From: an uncultured Jannaschia sp.
GTDB lineage: Bacteria; Pseudomonadota; Alphaproteobacteria; Rhodobacterales; Rhodobacteraceae
DNA length: 64,000 nucleotides
Direction: 5' to 3'
Assembly: GCF_947503795.1 (NCBI RefSeq)
Contig: NZ_CANNEZ010000001.1
Coordinates: forward strand, 487,001 to 551,000
Within the stretch, counting starts at the first letter, position 1; every line of letters starts with the position of its first letter. A program made the translations under genes and the position numbers. Below the pieces are notes generated by a model, which was not told the DNA's origin, ran no database searches, and was given only the letters and a program-made list of their open reading frames with translations. This document shows positions 33,282-42,791 of the stretch, one piece after another.

Positions 33282-34244
33282 ATGACGCAGTATCTCGACT
33301 TCGAGAAACCCCTCTCCGAGATCGAGGGCAAGGCCGAGGAGCTGCGCGCGATGGGGCGCGCCGACGAGAAGGTCGATGTCGAGAAGGAGGCCGCGGCGCT
33401 CGACGCCAAGGCGGGCGAGATGCTGGCCAATCTCTATCGCGGCCTGACGCCGTGGCAGAAGGCGCAGGTCGCGCGCCACGGCGAACGCCCGCATTGCAAG
33501 GACTACATCGACGCGCTGTTCACCGACTGGACGCCGCTGGCCGGCGATCGCAACTTCGCCGACGATCACGCGGTAATGGGCGGGCTGGCGCGGCTGGACG
33601 GGCGTTCGGTCGTCGTGATCGGCCACGAGAAGGGTCACGACACGCGCACCCGTCTGGAGCGGAATTTCGGCATGGCGCGGCCCGAGGGCTATCGCAAGGC
33701 GATCCGCCTGATGGAGATGGCCGACCGGTTTTCGCTGCCGGTGGTGACGCTGATCGACACGCCGGGCGCCTATCCCGGCAAGGGCGCCGAGGAGCGAGGC
33801 CAGTCCGAAGCCATCGCGCGCTCGACGCAAGCCTGCCTGCGCCTCGGCACGCCGCTGGTCTCGGTGGTCGTGGGTGAGGGAGGATCGGGCGGCGCGGTGG
33901 CCTTCGCCACGGCCAACCGCGTCGCGATGCTCCAGCATTCGATCTATTCGGTGATCTCGCCCGAGGGCTGCGCGTCGATCCTCTGGAAGGACGCCGAGAA
34001 AATGCGCGAGGCCGCCGAGGCGCTGCGGCTGACGGCGCAGGACCTGCTGAAGCTCGGCGTGATCGACCGCATCATCCCCGAGCCGACGGGCGGCGCGCAT
34101 CGGGACCGGGCCGCGGCCATCGCATCGGTCGGATCGGCGATCGAGGCGATGCTGGGCGAGTTCGACGGCATGGCCCCGGAGGCGATCCGCGCCGCGCGCC
34201 GCACCAAGTTCATCGAGATGGGCGCAAAGGGTCTTGCGGCCTGA
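33282..34244 (+). CDS. accA: Acetyl-CoA carboxylase carboxyltransferase subunit alpha
   Basis: A 320-residue carboxyltransferase alpha subunit that, with AccD, moves carboxyl from biotin to acetyl-CoA in the first step of fatty acid synthesis. It starts [39 protein letters not shown] lies around residues 157-176, with the oxyanion-type [17 protein letters not shown] (about 200-216) and [15 protein letters not shown]. The start has AGGAGG just before it. A 6-base-pair hairpin (CTGAGC/GCTCAG, 34241-34257) spans the stop and the convergent neighbour's stop. Confidence 0.97.
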   Translation: MTQYLDFEKPLSEIEGKAEELRAMGRADEKVDVEKEAAALDAKAGEMLANLYRGLTPWQKAQVARHGERPHCKDYIDALFTDWTPLAGDRNFADDHAVMGGLARLDGRSVVVIGHEKGHDTRTRLERNFGMARPEGYRKAIRLMEMADRFSLPVVTLIDTPGAYPGKGAEERGQSEAIARSTQACLRLGTPLVSVVVGEGGSGGAVAFATANRVAMLQHSIYSVISPEGCASILWKDAEKMREAAEALRLTAQDLLKLGVIDRIIPEPTGGAHRDRAAAIASVGSAIEAMLGEFDGMAPEAIRAARRTKFIEMGAKGLAA

Positions 34245-34253
34245 GCGTCGTGC

Positions 34254-34487
34254 TCAGCGCCTGAGATAAACACCTTCGGGCAGGTCAAGCGCCGCGGCCA
34301 GGTCCCGCACCTGTCCCATGGTCAGCGTGATGCGCACCGGCTCCTCGGTGCGCGGGTCGAGTTGGGTCAGCGTCACGCATTCCTCGAAGGCGGTCACGAT
34401 CACGTCCTCCTGCGGCGGGGTCGCGCCCTCGCCCTCGTCGACCAGTGTCACCACCGTGGCGTCGAACCCGTGCTCGATCGAGAACAT
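34254..34487 (-). CDS. Small conserved-type protein (77 residues)
   Basis: A short acidic protein, MFSIEHGFDATVVTLVDEGE onward, predicted to be mainly beta with a closing helix (MGQVRDLAAALDLPEGVYLR). No signal peptide, membrane segment or known motif. Its start overlaps the stop of the upstream DCC-type gene by one base, so the two are co-translated. Codon use matches true genes of the region. I cannot name a family. Confidence 0.65.
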   Translation of the reverse strand: MFSIEHGFDATVVTLVDEGEGATPPQEDVIVTAFEECVTLTQLDPRTEEPVRITLTMGQVRDLAAALDLPEGVYLRR

Positions 34488-34876
34488 CAGCCCGCCCTCC
34501 GCCGCTGCCGCCGCCGGTGGCTCGCGTAGAGCAGAGGCGCGCCGATCCGGTCATAGATCCAGCCCGCGACCGTCCGGATGCCCGGCAAGCCGCCGATCCG
34601 CGCCGCCCAGCGCATCCGCGGCATCTCCGCCCAGAGCGCGAGGAAGGCCGGAAACCCGGACAGCGTCTCGCCGCCCCGCCGGACATGCAGCCGTCGGGCC
34701 GCCGCGTCCGCCTCGATGCCCCACTCCGCGCGCTCCGGGCCGTTCAGGTCGTCGAACCCCACCGGGAGACCGTCGCGTTCGGTCCAGCGGCGGTAGTGAT
34801 CGATCTCGAACCGGCAGGCGGGACATTCGGCATTGTAGAGCACCCGCAGGCCGTTCTCGCTTTCGTCACCTGACAT
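34487..34876 (-). CDS. DCC-family thiol-disulfide oxidoreductase-like (DUF393)
   Basis: A 129-residue thioredoxin-like protein. The active-site region is VLYNAECPACRFEIDHYRRW (about residues 11-30), where the CPAC pair is present but the usual D of the DxLCPxC family start is replaced by E-C. The later GGETLSGFPAFLALWAEMP is the family's G-x-x-A/F-L-W helix. The tail is very basic (SHRRRQRRR). Probably a cytoplasmic redox protein of unknown partner. ATG 34876 gives the normal DUF393 length. It is upstream of and overlaps the 77-residue gene. Confidence 0.8.
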   Translation of the reverse strand: MSGDESENGLRVLYNAECPACRFEIDHYRRWTERDGLPVGFDDLNGPERAEWGIEADAAARRLHVRRGGETLSGFPAFLALWAEMPRMRWAARIGGLPGIRTVAGWIYDRIGAPLLYASHRRRQRRRAG

Positions 34877-34934
34877 CCCGCGTCTCCGATCTATTATCAA
34901 CCCGGCAAGTGTAGCGGCGGACGGAGAGATTGCC

Positions 34935-35642
34935 ATGCGGACGAAGATGTTGGCGGTGGTCGTGATGGCCCTCCTGGGGGGCTGCGTGGTGGTCGAGACA
35001 TCGGGCGGCGCGCCCGTGCAGCCCGTCGATCGCGGACCTGATCGCGTGTCGGGATCGACCGCGGTGAACAATTTCCGCGCCGCCGTGTCGCGCGTCGAAC
35101 CCGCCGCCGAGAACCTGTGCCGCAGCCGGACCAATGGGCTGAACTGCGACTTCCTGATCCGCGTCGATCCCAACCGCAACGCGCCCCCCAACGCCTTCCA
35201 GTCGCTCGACCGCTCGGGGCGGCCCGTCCTGACCTTCACGCAGGCCCTGATCGCCGATGCCCGCAACCAGGATGAGATCGCCTTCGTCCTCGGCCACGAG
35301 AGCGCGCACCATATCGAGCAGCACATTGCCCGCCAGCGCCAGTCGGCCACCACGGGCGCCATCGTCGGCGGCCTGATCGCGACCGTCGCGGGGGCCGATG
35401 CCGGCACCGTGGACCAACTCAGCCGGGCCGGGGCGTCCGTGGGCGCGCGGCGCTTCTCGAAGGAGCACGAGCTCGAGGCCGATGCCTTGGGCACGATCAT
35501 CACCGCCCGCGCGGGTTACGACCCCGTGCGCGGGGCCGCGTTCTTCACGCGCATTCCCGATCCGGGCGACCGCTTCCTCGGGACGCACCCGCCCAATGCC
35601 GACCGGATCGCCACCGTGCGCCGCGTGGCCTCCGGGCTCTGA
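34935..35642 (+). CDS. M48-family zinc metallopeptidase lipoprotein
   Basis: A 235-residue protein with lipoprotein signal MRTKMLAVVVMALLGGCVVV (lipidated Cys 17). The zinc motif HExxH is seen in VLGHESAHHIEQH (about residues 119-131), and the third ligand glutamate is in SKEHELEADALG (about 176-187). The C-terminal FLGTHPPNADRIATVR is typical of M48 Oma1/BepA-like proteases. It is likely anchored in the outer membrane facing the periplasm, with a role in envelope protein quality control. Substrate unknown. It stands divergent from the DCC-type gene. Confidence 0.9.
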   Translation: MRTKMLAVVVMALLGGCVVVETSGGAPVQPVDRGPDRVSGSTAVNNFRAAVSRVEPAAENLCRSRTNGLNCDFLIRVDPNRNAPPNAFQSLDRSGRPVLTFTQALIADARNQDEIAFVLGHESAHHIEQHIARQRQSATTGAIVGGLIATVAGADAGTVDQLSRAGASVGARRFSKEHELEADALGTIITARAGYDPVRGAAFFTRIPDPGDRFLGTHPPNADRIATVRRVASGL

Positions 35643-35704
35643 CGGGTACGTGACGGAACGGTGATCCGACGCCGCGCGTTTCAGCTGCGACAAGGAGATC
35701 CGCC

Positions 35705-36229
35705 ATGCCCAGCCGCCGCACCGTTCTGACGGGAACCGCTGCCGTCGCTGCCCTCGGGGCGGCTGGCGGCGCATGGTGGCTGAGTTCGGACGAGACCGCG
35801 CCGCGCGTCTTCCCCGTCTCTCTGACCGAAGCGGAGTGGCGCGCCCGCCTCTCGCCCGGTGCGTTCGCCGTCCTTCGCCAGGAGGACACCGAGGCCCCCT
35901 ATTCCAGCCCGCTCGACGACTTCTGGGAGGCCGGCACCTACGATTGCGCGGGCTGCGCCAACCCGGTCTACGGCTCGGACACCAAGTTCGACAGCGGCAC
36001 CGGATGGCCCAGCTTCTGGGCGCCGCTGGCCGAGGACGCGGTGGGCACCAAGACCGACTACAAGCTCGTCCTGCCCCGCACCGAGGTCCATTGCGCGCGC
36101 TGCGGCGGCCATCTCGGGCATATCTTCACCGACGGGCCCGACCCGACGGGCAAGCGGCACTGTCTCAACGGCCTGGCCCTTGCCTTCCGGCCCGAAGGCG
36201 AACCTGCGGCCCCGCTGGCGCTTTCGTGA
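35705..36229 (+). CDS. msrB: Peptide-methionine (R)-S-oxide reductase MsrB, exported
   Basis: A 174-residue MsrB that reduces methionine-R-sulfoxide. The N-terminus PSRRTVLTGTAAVAALGAAGG is a twin-arginine-type signal, so the enzyme is probably exported to the periplasm. Zinc cysteines are CAGC (about residues 80-83) and CARC (about 127-130). FDSGTGWPSFW and HLGHIFTDGP are family hallmarks, and the catalytic cysteine is in KRHCLNGLAL (about residue 155). AAGGAGA lies upstream of ATG 35705. It stands alone, without an MsrA or an MsrP/Q pair nearby; the TlpA-like protein at 31532 could be a periplasmic electron donor, which is only a guess. Confidence 0.92.
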   Translation: MPSRRTVLTGTAAVAALGAAGGAWWLSSDETAPRVFPVSLTEAEWRARLSPGAFAVLRQEDTEAPYSSPLDDFWEAGTYDCAGCANPVYGSDTKFDSGTGWPSFWAPLAEDAVGTKTDYKLVLPRTEVHCARCGGHLGHIFTDGPDPTGKRHCLNGLALAFRPEGEPAAPLALS

Positions 36230-36265
36230 CTGTCCGCACGACGGCACGTCGCTAGTGTCGCCCCC

Positions 36266-37045
36266 ATGCGCGCTTGTCTTCTCGTCCTCCTCACCGCCCT
36301 GATCTCCATTGCCGCGCCGGCCCATGCCTGTGGCGGGCCCGAGGCCTGTGCTGTCGGTGACCGCAGCTACCATGTCCGCGCGCCCGCCAGCTGGGACGGC
36401 ACGACGCCGATCGGCGTGATGCTGCATTTCCATGGCTGGGGCCGGCAGGGGCCGGTCCCGCTCGGCAGTCCGCGCACCGGAGCCGCCGCCGATGCCGCCG
36501 GTCTCCTCTTCGTGGCGCCGAACGGCCTGGGCCGGAGCTGGGATTTCCGTCATCCCGGATCGCGCGACACGCCTTTCGTCGAGGCGGTGCTGGCGGATGT
36601 GGCGGCGCGGTTTCCGATCGACGGACGCCTCGTCGTGTCGGGCTATAGCTGGGGTGCCCTGATGGCGGCGCGCTTCGCCTGCGAGGGCGAGGCCGAGGTC
36701 TCCGCGCTCCTCCTGATCGCAGGCGCCTTCCCGCCGGGCATTCCCTGCGAGGGACGACCCGCCCGCGTCGCCCATGTCCACGGCACCACGGATACCGTGC
36801 TCACCTTCCCTTACGGTCCCGGCGGGGACACGACCCACGCCGTCGCCCTCTGGCGCGACCGCCTTGGCTGCGACGCGCCCGCCCGCGCCTTCGACTGGAA
36901 CGCCGTCTCGTGGCTGACCCACAGGCGAACGGAATGGGACTGCGCGTCGGGCCGCGTCACGATGGACGTTCACCCCGCAAGCCACCTGATCCCGCGCGGA
37001 TGGGTGGCACGGGTGCTGGACGAGGAACTGCAGGGCGCGCGCTGA
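36266..37045 (+). CDS. Secreted alpha/beta-hydrolase (PHB depolymerase/LpqC-like esterase)
   Basis: A 259-residue secreted hydrolase with signal peptide MRACLLVLLTALISIAAPAHA. The fold landmarks are LHFHGWGRQG (oxyanion region, about 52-61), the nucleophile elbow VSGYSWGALMAARFACEG (GxSxG with Ser at about 124), the Asp region HVHGTTDTVLTFPYG, and a late His in MDVHPASHLIPRG. It resembles the polyhydroxybutyrate depolymerase/LpqC esterase group; the substrate is not certain. Six cysteines in the mature protein suggest disulfides, fitting the periplasm. It is convergent with rimO. Confidence 0.8.
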   Translation: MRACLLVLLTALISIAAPAHACGGPEACAVGDRSYHVRAPASWDGTTPIGVMLHFHGWGRQGPVPLGSPRTGAAADAAGLLFVAPNGLGRSWDFRHPGSRDTPFVEAVLADVAARFPIDGRLVVSGYSWGALMAARFACEGEAEVSALLLIAGAFPPGIPCEGRPARVAHVHGTTDTVLTFPYGPGGDTTHAVALWRDRLGCDAPARAFDWNAVSWLTHRRTEWDCASGRVTMDVHPASHLIPRGWVARVLDEELQGAR

Positions 37046-37063
37046 AGCGCGGGCCGATCCCGA

Positions 37064-38431
37064 TCAGGCGACCGGCGTCCCCCAGAGATCGTATTCCGAC
37101 GCCTCGTCCACCTCGACGGTCAGGATGTCGCCCGCCGCCAGTTCCTCGAACTCCGAGTCGATGAAGAGGTTGCCGTCGATCTCGGGCGCGTCGGCCTTTG
37201 TGCGGCAGGTGGCGCCCTCGGCGTCGACCTCGTCCACGATCACCTCCAACCGCGTGCCGACCTTCGCGGCGAGCTTCGCGGCCGAGATCGCCTGCGCCTT
37301 CTCCATGAAGCGGGCGTAGCGTTCGGCTTTCACCTCCGCGTCAACATGGTCCGGCAGGGCGTTGGACCGCGCCCCGGTGACGTTTTCGTATTGAAAGGCG
37401 CCGACGCGGTCGAGCTGCGCCTCGTCCAGCCAGTCGAGCAGGGTCTCGAACTCGGCCTCGGTCTCGCCGGGATAGCCGACGATGAAGGTCGAGCGGAGCG
37501 CGATCTCGGGGCAGATGCCGCGCCATTCGGCGATCCGGTCGAGCGTCTTCTCGGCATGGGCGGGGCGGGCCATGCGGCGAAGTGTGTCGGGATGGGCATG
37601 CTGGAAGGGCACGTCGAGATAGGGCAGCACCAGCCCCTCGGCCATCAGCGGCACGAGGTCGCGCACGAAGGGGTAGGGATAGACGTAGTGGAGCCGGACC
37701 CACGCCCCGAGCGACCCCAGGTCCCGCGCGAGGTTCACGATATGCGACCCGGCGCCCGCGCGGTCCTTCCAGTCGGTGCCGTAGGCCGAGGTGTCCTGGC
37801 TGATGACCAGAAGCTCGCGCACGCCCGCATCGACCAGCCGTTCCGCCTCGCGGATGACGGCGGCATGGGGTCGGGAGGCCAGCTTGCCGCGCATGTCGGG
37901 GATGATGCAGAACTTGCAGCTGTGATTGCAGCCCTCTGCGATCTTCAGGTAGCTGAAATGCCGCGGCGTGAGGGTGACCCCGCTGGCCGGCAGCAGATCG
38001 ACGAACGGATCGGGCGCCGGCGGGACGGCGGCATGGACCGCGTCGAGCACCCGTTCGTATTGATGCGGCCCCGTCACGGCCAGGACCGTCGGGTGCGCGC
38101 CGGTGATATAGTCGGGCTCGGCCCCGAGACAGCCGGTGACGATGACGCGCCCGTTCTCGGCCAGCGCCTCGCCGATGGCCTCGAGGCTCTCGACCTTGGC
38201 GCTGTCGAGGAAGCCGCAGGTGTTGACGATGACGGCCTCGGCCTCGGCGTAGTCGGCGCTGATCGCGTAGCCTTCGGCACGCAGCCGCGTCAGGATCCGT
38301 TCGCTGTCCACCAGCGCCTTCGGACAGCCGAGCGAGACCATCCCGATCCGGGGCTGACCGGCCCGCGCATCGGTCGGCAGGACGGCACGCGGCGCGAGGT
38401 CGGGGCGGAGGTCGGAGGGATTTTCGGGCAT
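37064..38431 (-). CDS. rimO: Ribosomal protein S12 methylthiotransferase RimO
   Basis: A 455-residue radical-SAM methylthiotransferase that modifies aspartate 89 of S12. The N-terminal UPF0004 domain has [26 protein letters not shown] and [11 protein letters not shown] (three cluster cysteines). The radical-SAM core has [18 protein letters not shown] (about residues 158-175), and a TRAM domain ends the protein ([14 protein letters not shown]). Length is normal. I place the start at [11 protein letters not shown] (38431); the upstream extension has no family match. It diverges from the AsmA gene. Confidence 0.96.
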   Translation of the reverse strand: MPENPSDLRPDLAPRAVLPTDARAGQPRIGMVSLGCPKALVDSERILTRLRAEGYAISADYAEAEAVIVNTCGFLDSAKVESLEAIGEALAENGRVIVTGCLGAEPDYITGAHPTVLAVTGPHQYERVLDAVHAAVPPAPDPFVDLLPASGVTLTPRHFSYLKIAEGCNHSCKFCIIPDMRGKLASRPHAAVIREAERLVDAGVRELLVISQDTSAYGTDWKDRAGAGSHIVNLARDLGSLGAWVRLHYVYPYPFVRDLVPLMAEGLVLPYLDVPFQHAHPDTLRRMARPAHAEKTLDRIAEWRGICPEIALRSTFIVGYPGETEAEFETLLDWLDEAQLDRVGAFQYENVTGARSNALPDHVDAEVKAERYARFMEKAQAISAAKLAAKVGTRLEVIVDEVDAEGATCRTKADAPEIDGNLFIDSEFEELAAGDILTVEVDEASEYDLWGTPVA

Positions 38432-38522
38432 GGCGCCCAGATAGGCCTTCAGGCGCGGCGGCGGAAGCCCTTGCGGGGCGCGCGCGCGCATTTCATCGTG
38501 GACCGGACAAAGGGGAGTGGCG

Positions 38523-40517
38523 ATGCGAGGTTTGGTCCGGGCGGGTATGGCGCTGATCGCGGTGATCGTGGTCGCCGTGGTGGCGCTGGTGCTGCTGGTT
38601 CCGGCCGAGCGGATCGCGCGCTTCGCCGTCGAGCGGTTCGAGGCCGAGACGGGGCGCGCCATGACGATCGACGGCGATGTCGGCGCGACGCTCTGGCCCC
38701 GGCTGGGCGTCCGCGCCGAGGACGTCACCGTCGCGAATGCCGACTGGGCGGGCGAGACCCCGATGCTGACGGCCGATGCGATCGAAGTCGGCGTGCCGCT
38801 GGCCGCCGTCTTCGGGCGGGTGCTGCGGATCGAGACGCTCGAGATCGAGGGCGCGGTTCTGGTGCTGGAGCGGGGTGCCGACGGGCGCGGCAACTGGGAG
38901 TTCGGGAGGCCCGCCATGCCCGGTGGTGCGACGCCGAGCGCGACCCCCGGTCAAGCGACCCTGGCACCAAAGCCCTTCGGGATCGACCGCGCGACGATCA
39001 CCGGGAGCGACATCACCTGGGTCGACCAGCGCGCGGACCGGACGGTGCGGTTGCGCGCCGTGGATGCCGCGCTGGCGCTGCCCGATGCCGACGGCCCGGC
39101 GGAGATCACGATCTCGGCGCTGCTGGCCGGGCAGGCCGTCACGGTCGCGGGCAAGATTGCGCAGGCGCGCGACTTCCTCGGCGGCGCGCTGACGCCGGTG
39201 ACGCTGACGCTCGAGGCCGGGGGGACGCGGGTATCGCTGGACGGGCGTGCCGATCTCGACCCGACCGCGTGGGAGGGACGGCTCTCGGTGGCCTCGACCG
39301 ACCGGCTGGCCGTGCTGCGCGCCCTCGGGCTGACGCCGCCGGATCTGCCGCAGGGCCTCGGGCGGGGGCGGCTGGGGCTCGACGCCACGGCGACGCTGGC
39401 CCCGGCCGGAAGCCTGCATCTGCGCGATATGGCGCTGGATCTCGACGGCAACCGCCTGACGGGGGCCGTGGATCTCGTGCCGGGCGGCGAGCGGCCGACC
39501 ATCACCGCCACGCTCGCCGCCGACGATCTGGACCTGACGCCGCTCAGCCGCGAGGGGCAGGGCGGAGAGACGGCGATCGTGGCCGAGACCGGCTGGGCGC
39601 GCGAGGCGTTCGACGTCTCGGGGCTCTTCCTCGCCGATGGCTCGCTGACGCTGACCACCGGGGCCGTGCAGCTCGGGGATGCGACCCTCGACGAGCTACG
39701 ATTGCGCGCCACCGTCGACCAGGGCCGCGCCGTCATCACGTTGCAGCCGCTCGTGGCCTATGGCGGCACCGTGACGGGTGATGTGGTGGTCAACGGGCGG
39801 GGCGGGCTCTCGGCGCGGGCCGATCTCGATCTCAACGGACTTCAGATGGCGCCGTTCCTGACCGAATTCGCCGATTTCGACCGTCTCGTGGGGCAGGCCG
39901 ATGCCAGCATCAGCCTTCTGGGCGTCGGAGACACCAGCGCCGACCTGATGGCGAGCCTCGATGGCGGGCTGACCTTCCGGATGGGGCAGGGCGAGATCCT
40001 CGGGCTCGACGTGGCGGGGATGATCCGCAACCTCGATCCGAACTTTCGGGGCGAGGGGCAGAAGACGGTGATCGATGGGATGTCAGTGTCGTTCTCGGTG
40101 GCCGACGGCGTGGCGCGGAGCGACGATCTGGCCCTCGACGCGCCGCTTCTGACGGCGACGGGCGAGGGCAGCGTCGATCTGGGCGCCCGGACGCTGAGCT
40201 ACCGTCTGATGCCGACGCTGCGCGCGGGTGGCATCACCGTGCCCGTTCTGATCGAGGGGCCGTGGTCCGATCCGCGCATTCGGCCCGATCTCGAATTCCT
40301 CGCCCGGCAGGAGCTGGAGATCGAGCGCGCCGAGCTGGAAGCCCGCGCCCGCGCCGAGGCCGACGCAGCCCGCGCGCGCGCCGAGTCCCAGGCGCGCGAC
40401 CGGCTGGCCGAGGAGCTGGAGGTCGCGCCCGAGATCCTGACCGATCGCGGTGCGCTGGAGGACGCGATCCGCGACCGCGTCGAGGAGCAGCTGCTGGACC
40501 TCCTCCTCGGGCGCTGA
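38523..40517 (+). CDS. AsmA-family inner-membrane protein
   Basis: A 664-residue AsmA-like protein with one N-terminal membrane anchor (about residues 7-29) and a long periplasmic part of repeating beta-strands. The AsmA start [30 protein letters not shown] and the C-terminal AsmA_2 region ([40 protein letters not shown]) are clear. The last 70 residues form a charged helix ([20 protein letters not shown]). AsmA-type proteins are thought to bridge membranes and carry phospholipid. A GTG at 38517 is in frame, but AGGGGAG sits right on it, so ATG 38523 is preferred. It lies ahead of psd-pssA in the same direction, 77 bases apart. Confidence 0.88.
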   Translation: MRGLVRAGMALIAVIVVAVVALVLLVPAERIARFAVERFEAETGRAMTIDGDVGATLWPRLGVRAEDVTVANADWAGETPMLTADAIEVGVPLAAVFGRVLRIETLEIEGAVLVLERGADGRGNWEFGRPAMPGGATPSATPGQATLAPKPFGIDRATITGSDITWVDQRADRTVRLRAVDAALALPDADGPAEITISALLAGQAVTVAGKIAQARDFLGGALTPVTLTLEAGGTRVSLDGRADLDPTAWEGRLSVASTDRLAVLRALGLTPPDLPQGLGRGRLGLDATATLAPAGSLHLRDMALDLDGNRLTGAVDLVPGGERPTITATLAADDLDLTPLSREGQGGETAIVAETGWAREAFDVSGLFLADGSLTLTTGAVQLGDATLDELRLRATVDQGRAVITLQPLVAYGGTVTGDVVVNGRGGLSARADLDLNGLQMAPFLTEFADFDRLVGQADASISLLGVGDTSADLMASLDGGLTFRMGQGEILGLDVAGMIRNLDPNFRGEGQKTVIDGMSVSFSVADGVARSDDLALDAPLLTATGEGSVDLGARTLSYRLMPTLRAGGITVPVLIEGPWSDPRIRPDLEFLARQELEIERAELEARARAEADAARARAESQARDRLAEELEVAPEILTDRGALEDAIRDRVEEQLLDLLLGR

Positions 40518-40594
40518 GACGTCGCACCGCATCCGCTGGACCCGGCTCGGCCCGCGCGCTATCTGCCGTGGGTTCCAGACGGGAGTGATTGGAA

Positions 40595-41290
40595 ATGGGT
40601 GTCAGCCTGCTCGGCACGTTCGTGAAGCCGGTCCATCGCGAGGGGCCGAAATTCATCGCCATCTTCGCCGCCGTCACACTGGTGCTCTTCATCCTCTGGG
40701 AGCCGCTGGGCGTCGTCGGCCTCGCGCTGACGATCTGGTGCTATTACTTCTTCCGCGATCCCGTGCGCGTCACGCCGATGGACGAGGGCCTGATCGTGAC
40801 GCCCGCCGACGGGGTCGTCTCGCTGATCGAGCCCGCCGTGCCGCCCTCGGAGCTGGGTCTCGGCGACGCGCCCCTGACACGCGTGTCGGTCTTCATGTCG
40901 GTCTTCAATTGCCACGTGAACCGCGCGCCGGTCGCGGGCACGATCACCGCCGTCGCCTACCGGCCGGGCAAGTTCCTGTCGGCGGAACTCGACAAGGCCT
41001 CCGAGGAGAACGAGCGCAACGGCCTGACCATCGAGATGGAGGACGGCACCCGGATCGGCGTCGTCCAGATCGCGGGTTTGGTGGCCCGCCGCATCCTCTG
41101 CGAGGTCGATCAGGGCGCGCGGCTCGAGCGGGGCGGCCGCTTCGGCATCATCCGCTTCGGCTCGCGGCTGGACGTCTACCTGCCCGAGGGCACCGCGCCG
41201 CGCGTGTCGCTGGGCCAGTCGATGATCTCGGGCGAGACGGTGTTGGCCAAGCTCGGTGACGCCACCCCCGCCACCTCGAGGACCGATTGA
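40595..41290 (+). CDS. psd: Phosphatidylserine decarboxylase proenzyme
   Basis: A 231-residue Psd of the short (PSD-II-like) type with two N-terminal hydrophobic stretches (about 23-55). It decarboxylates phosphatidylserine to phosphatidylethanolamine at the inner membrane. Self-cleavage should occur at Gly189-Ser190 in [15 protein letters not shown], making the serine the pyruvoyl group. [17 protein letters not shown] holds the conserved histidine. A TTG in frame at 40589 is less convincing than ATG 40595, which has GGGAG upstream. pssA overlaps the stop by one base. Confidence 0.95.
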   Translation: MGVSLLGTFVKPVHREGPKFIAIFAAVTLVLFILWEPLGVVGLALTIWCYYFFRDPVRVTPMDEGLIVTPADGVVSLIEPAVPPSELGLGDAPLTRVSVFMSVFNCHVNRAPVAGTITAVAYRPGKFLSAELDKASEENERNGLTIEMEDGTRIGVVQIAGLVARRILCEVDQGARLERGGRFGIIRFGSRLDVYLPEGTAPRVSLGQSMISGETVLAKLGDATPATSRTD

Positions 41291-42021
41291 TGGGCGGGCG
41301 GCGCGAGCCACGGGACGGCCCGCTTCCGATCGTCTCGCTGCTGCCGAACCTCGTGACCATCCTGGGGCTGTGCTTCGGCCTGACCTCGATCCGCTTCACC
41401 TTCGCGGACCGGTTCGAGCTGGCCGCGGGCCTTCTCATCCTCGCGGCGCTGGTCGACGGGATGGACGGGCTTCTGGCGCGGCGGCTCAACGCGGCCTCGC
41501 CCTTCGGGGCCGAACTCGACAGCCTGTCGGATTTCGTCTGCTTCGGGGTCGCGCCGGCGCTTCTGGTCTACCATTTCGGGCTGGAGGGGCTGGCCGGCAT
41601 GGGCTGGCTCGCGTCGCTGGCCTTCGCGATCTGCTGCTGCCTTCGTCTCGCGCGGTTCAACGTCGCCGCCAAGGACGAGACGAATGCGTCCGGGTCCTTC
41701 ACCGGCGTCCCCGCCCCCGCGGGCGCGATGCTGGGGATCTTCCCGGTGACGCTGATGCTGTCGGGGCTCTTCGACCTGCGCGGCTGGGACGTGTTCATCG
41801 CGGTCTGGATGCTGGGTGTCGGCGCCCTGATGATCGCGCGCTTCCCGACGGTATCCCTGAAGGCGATGAAGATCAGCCGCGACAACGCGGTCTACGTGCT
41901 GCTGGCCGCGGCGCTGGTGATCGGGCTGATGCTCACGCGCCTCTGGATGTTCCATGTCGGCGCGACGTTCCTCTACCTCGCGCTCTTGGCGTGGGGCGTG
42001 CTGAAATGGCGGCGGGCCTGA
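41290..42021 (+). CDS. pssA: CDP-diacylglycerol--serine O-phosphatidyltransferase
   Basis: A 243-residue membrane enzyme that makes phosphatidylserine, the substrate of the Psd encoded just upstream. The CDP-alcohol phosphotransferase motif is complete: D56-G57, A63-R64, G73, D77, D81 in DGMDGLLARRLNAASPFGAE onward. About seven to eight hydrophobic helices follow. The family start SLLPNLVTILGLCFGL is present. ATG overlaps the psd stop (TGATG), so both steps of phosphatidylethanolamine synthesis are translated as a pair. Confidence 0.95.
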   Translation: MGGRREPRDGPLPIVSLLPNLVTILGLCFGLTSIRFTFADRFELAAGLLILAALVDGMDGLLARRLNAASPFGAELDSLSDFVCFGVAPALLVYHFGLEGLAGMGWLASLAFAICCCLRLARFNVAAKDETNASGSFTGVPAPAGAMLGIFPVTLMLSGLFDLRGWDVFIAVWMLGVGALMIARFPTVSLKAMKISRDNAVYVLLAAALVIGLMLTRLWMFHVGATFLYLALLAWGVLKWRRA

Positions 42022-42043
42022 GTACGGCCCGCGCCCCGACGCG

Positions 42044-42652
42044 TCAGCGGCGCCGGTCGCGGCGCGAGGACATCGGCTGGAACGCCACCGAGACATGCGC
42101 CTCGCAATAGGGCTTCCCGGCCTGGACCGGCAGGCCGCAGAACCAGAACTTGGGCGTCGCCGGATCGCCGATCGGCCATTTGCAGGTCCGCTCGGTCAAT
42201 TCCATCAGGCTGATCTTCTTGGCGGTCTTCTCGACCGCGTTCACCTTGGCCAGCGCCTCGGGCGAGATCTCGTTGGCCGAGGGCTGCGGCGGCAGCGGCT
42301 GGCCCGCCATCAGGGGCTTGCGCAGTGACGTGACATTGGTGCCCTGCGGCACGGCGGCCATCGTCCGCGGCTCGTCGTCGTCATCCTCCTCCTCGGCCTC
42401 GGGGGCGGGGGGCGGCGCGGGGTCGGCCTTGGCGGTATCCGGTTTCGGCTTGGCCTTCGGCGCAGGCTTGGCGGGCGCGGCCTCGGCCTTGGCCTCGTCG
42501 GCGGTCTGTCGGTTCGACAGGCCCAGGCGGTGGACCTTGCCGATCACCGCGTTGCGCGTCACCCCGCCCAGTTCCTTGGCGATCTGCGACGCGCTCGCGC
42601 CTTCGCCCCACATCCGCTTGAGGGTCTCGACGCGCTCGTCGGTCCAGGCCAT
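42044..42652 (-). CDS. gcrA: Cell cycle regulator GcrA
   Basis: A 202-residue GcrA. The helix-turn-helix region is MAWTDERVETLKRMWGEGAS followed by ASQIAKELGGVTRNAVIGKV (residues 1-40), the highly conserved DNA-binding part. A long Ala/Pro/Lys and acidic linker (about 50-105) follows, and then the C-terminal sigma-70 contact domain with CKWPIGDPATPKFWFCGLP and PYCEAH cysteines. GcrA binds RNA polymerase sigma70 and acts at promoters carrying methylated GANTC sites in alphaproteobacteria. It is convergent with pssA. Confidence 0.96.
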   Translation of the reverse strand: MAWTDERVETLKRMWGEGASASQIAKELGGVTRNAVIGKVHRLGLSNRQTADEAKAEAAPAKPAPKAKPKPDTAKADPAPPPAPEAEEEDDDDEPRTMAAVPQGTNVTSLRKPLMAGQPLPPQPSANEISPEALAKVNAVEKTAKKISLMELTERTCKWPIGDPATPKFWFCGLPVQAGKPYCEAHVSVAFQPMSSRRDRRR

Positions 42653-42791
42653 GGAAATCTCCTAACAACTGCTCGATCGTCCCGGCCGCGAACCCGTTCT
42701 GGGGGGTGGCGATCCCGGGAGACGTCCTATTGTATGCACGGCCCGTCCGCGCCACAAGGACGCCCGCCCCTACGTCCCCCCGGAGGCCACC

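Noticed and set aside
34241-34257. Hairpin CTGAGC/GCTCAG as a terminator after accA
   Set aside because: Only six base pairs, no T tract, and it overlaps both stop codons; kept only as a remark.
40589-40594. TTG start codons for psd (40589) and pssA (41287)
   Set aside because: ATG codons directly downstream fit the ribosome-binding site and the overlap pattern better.
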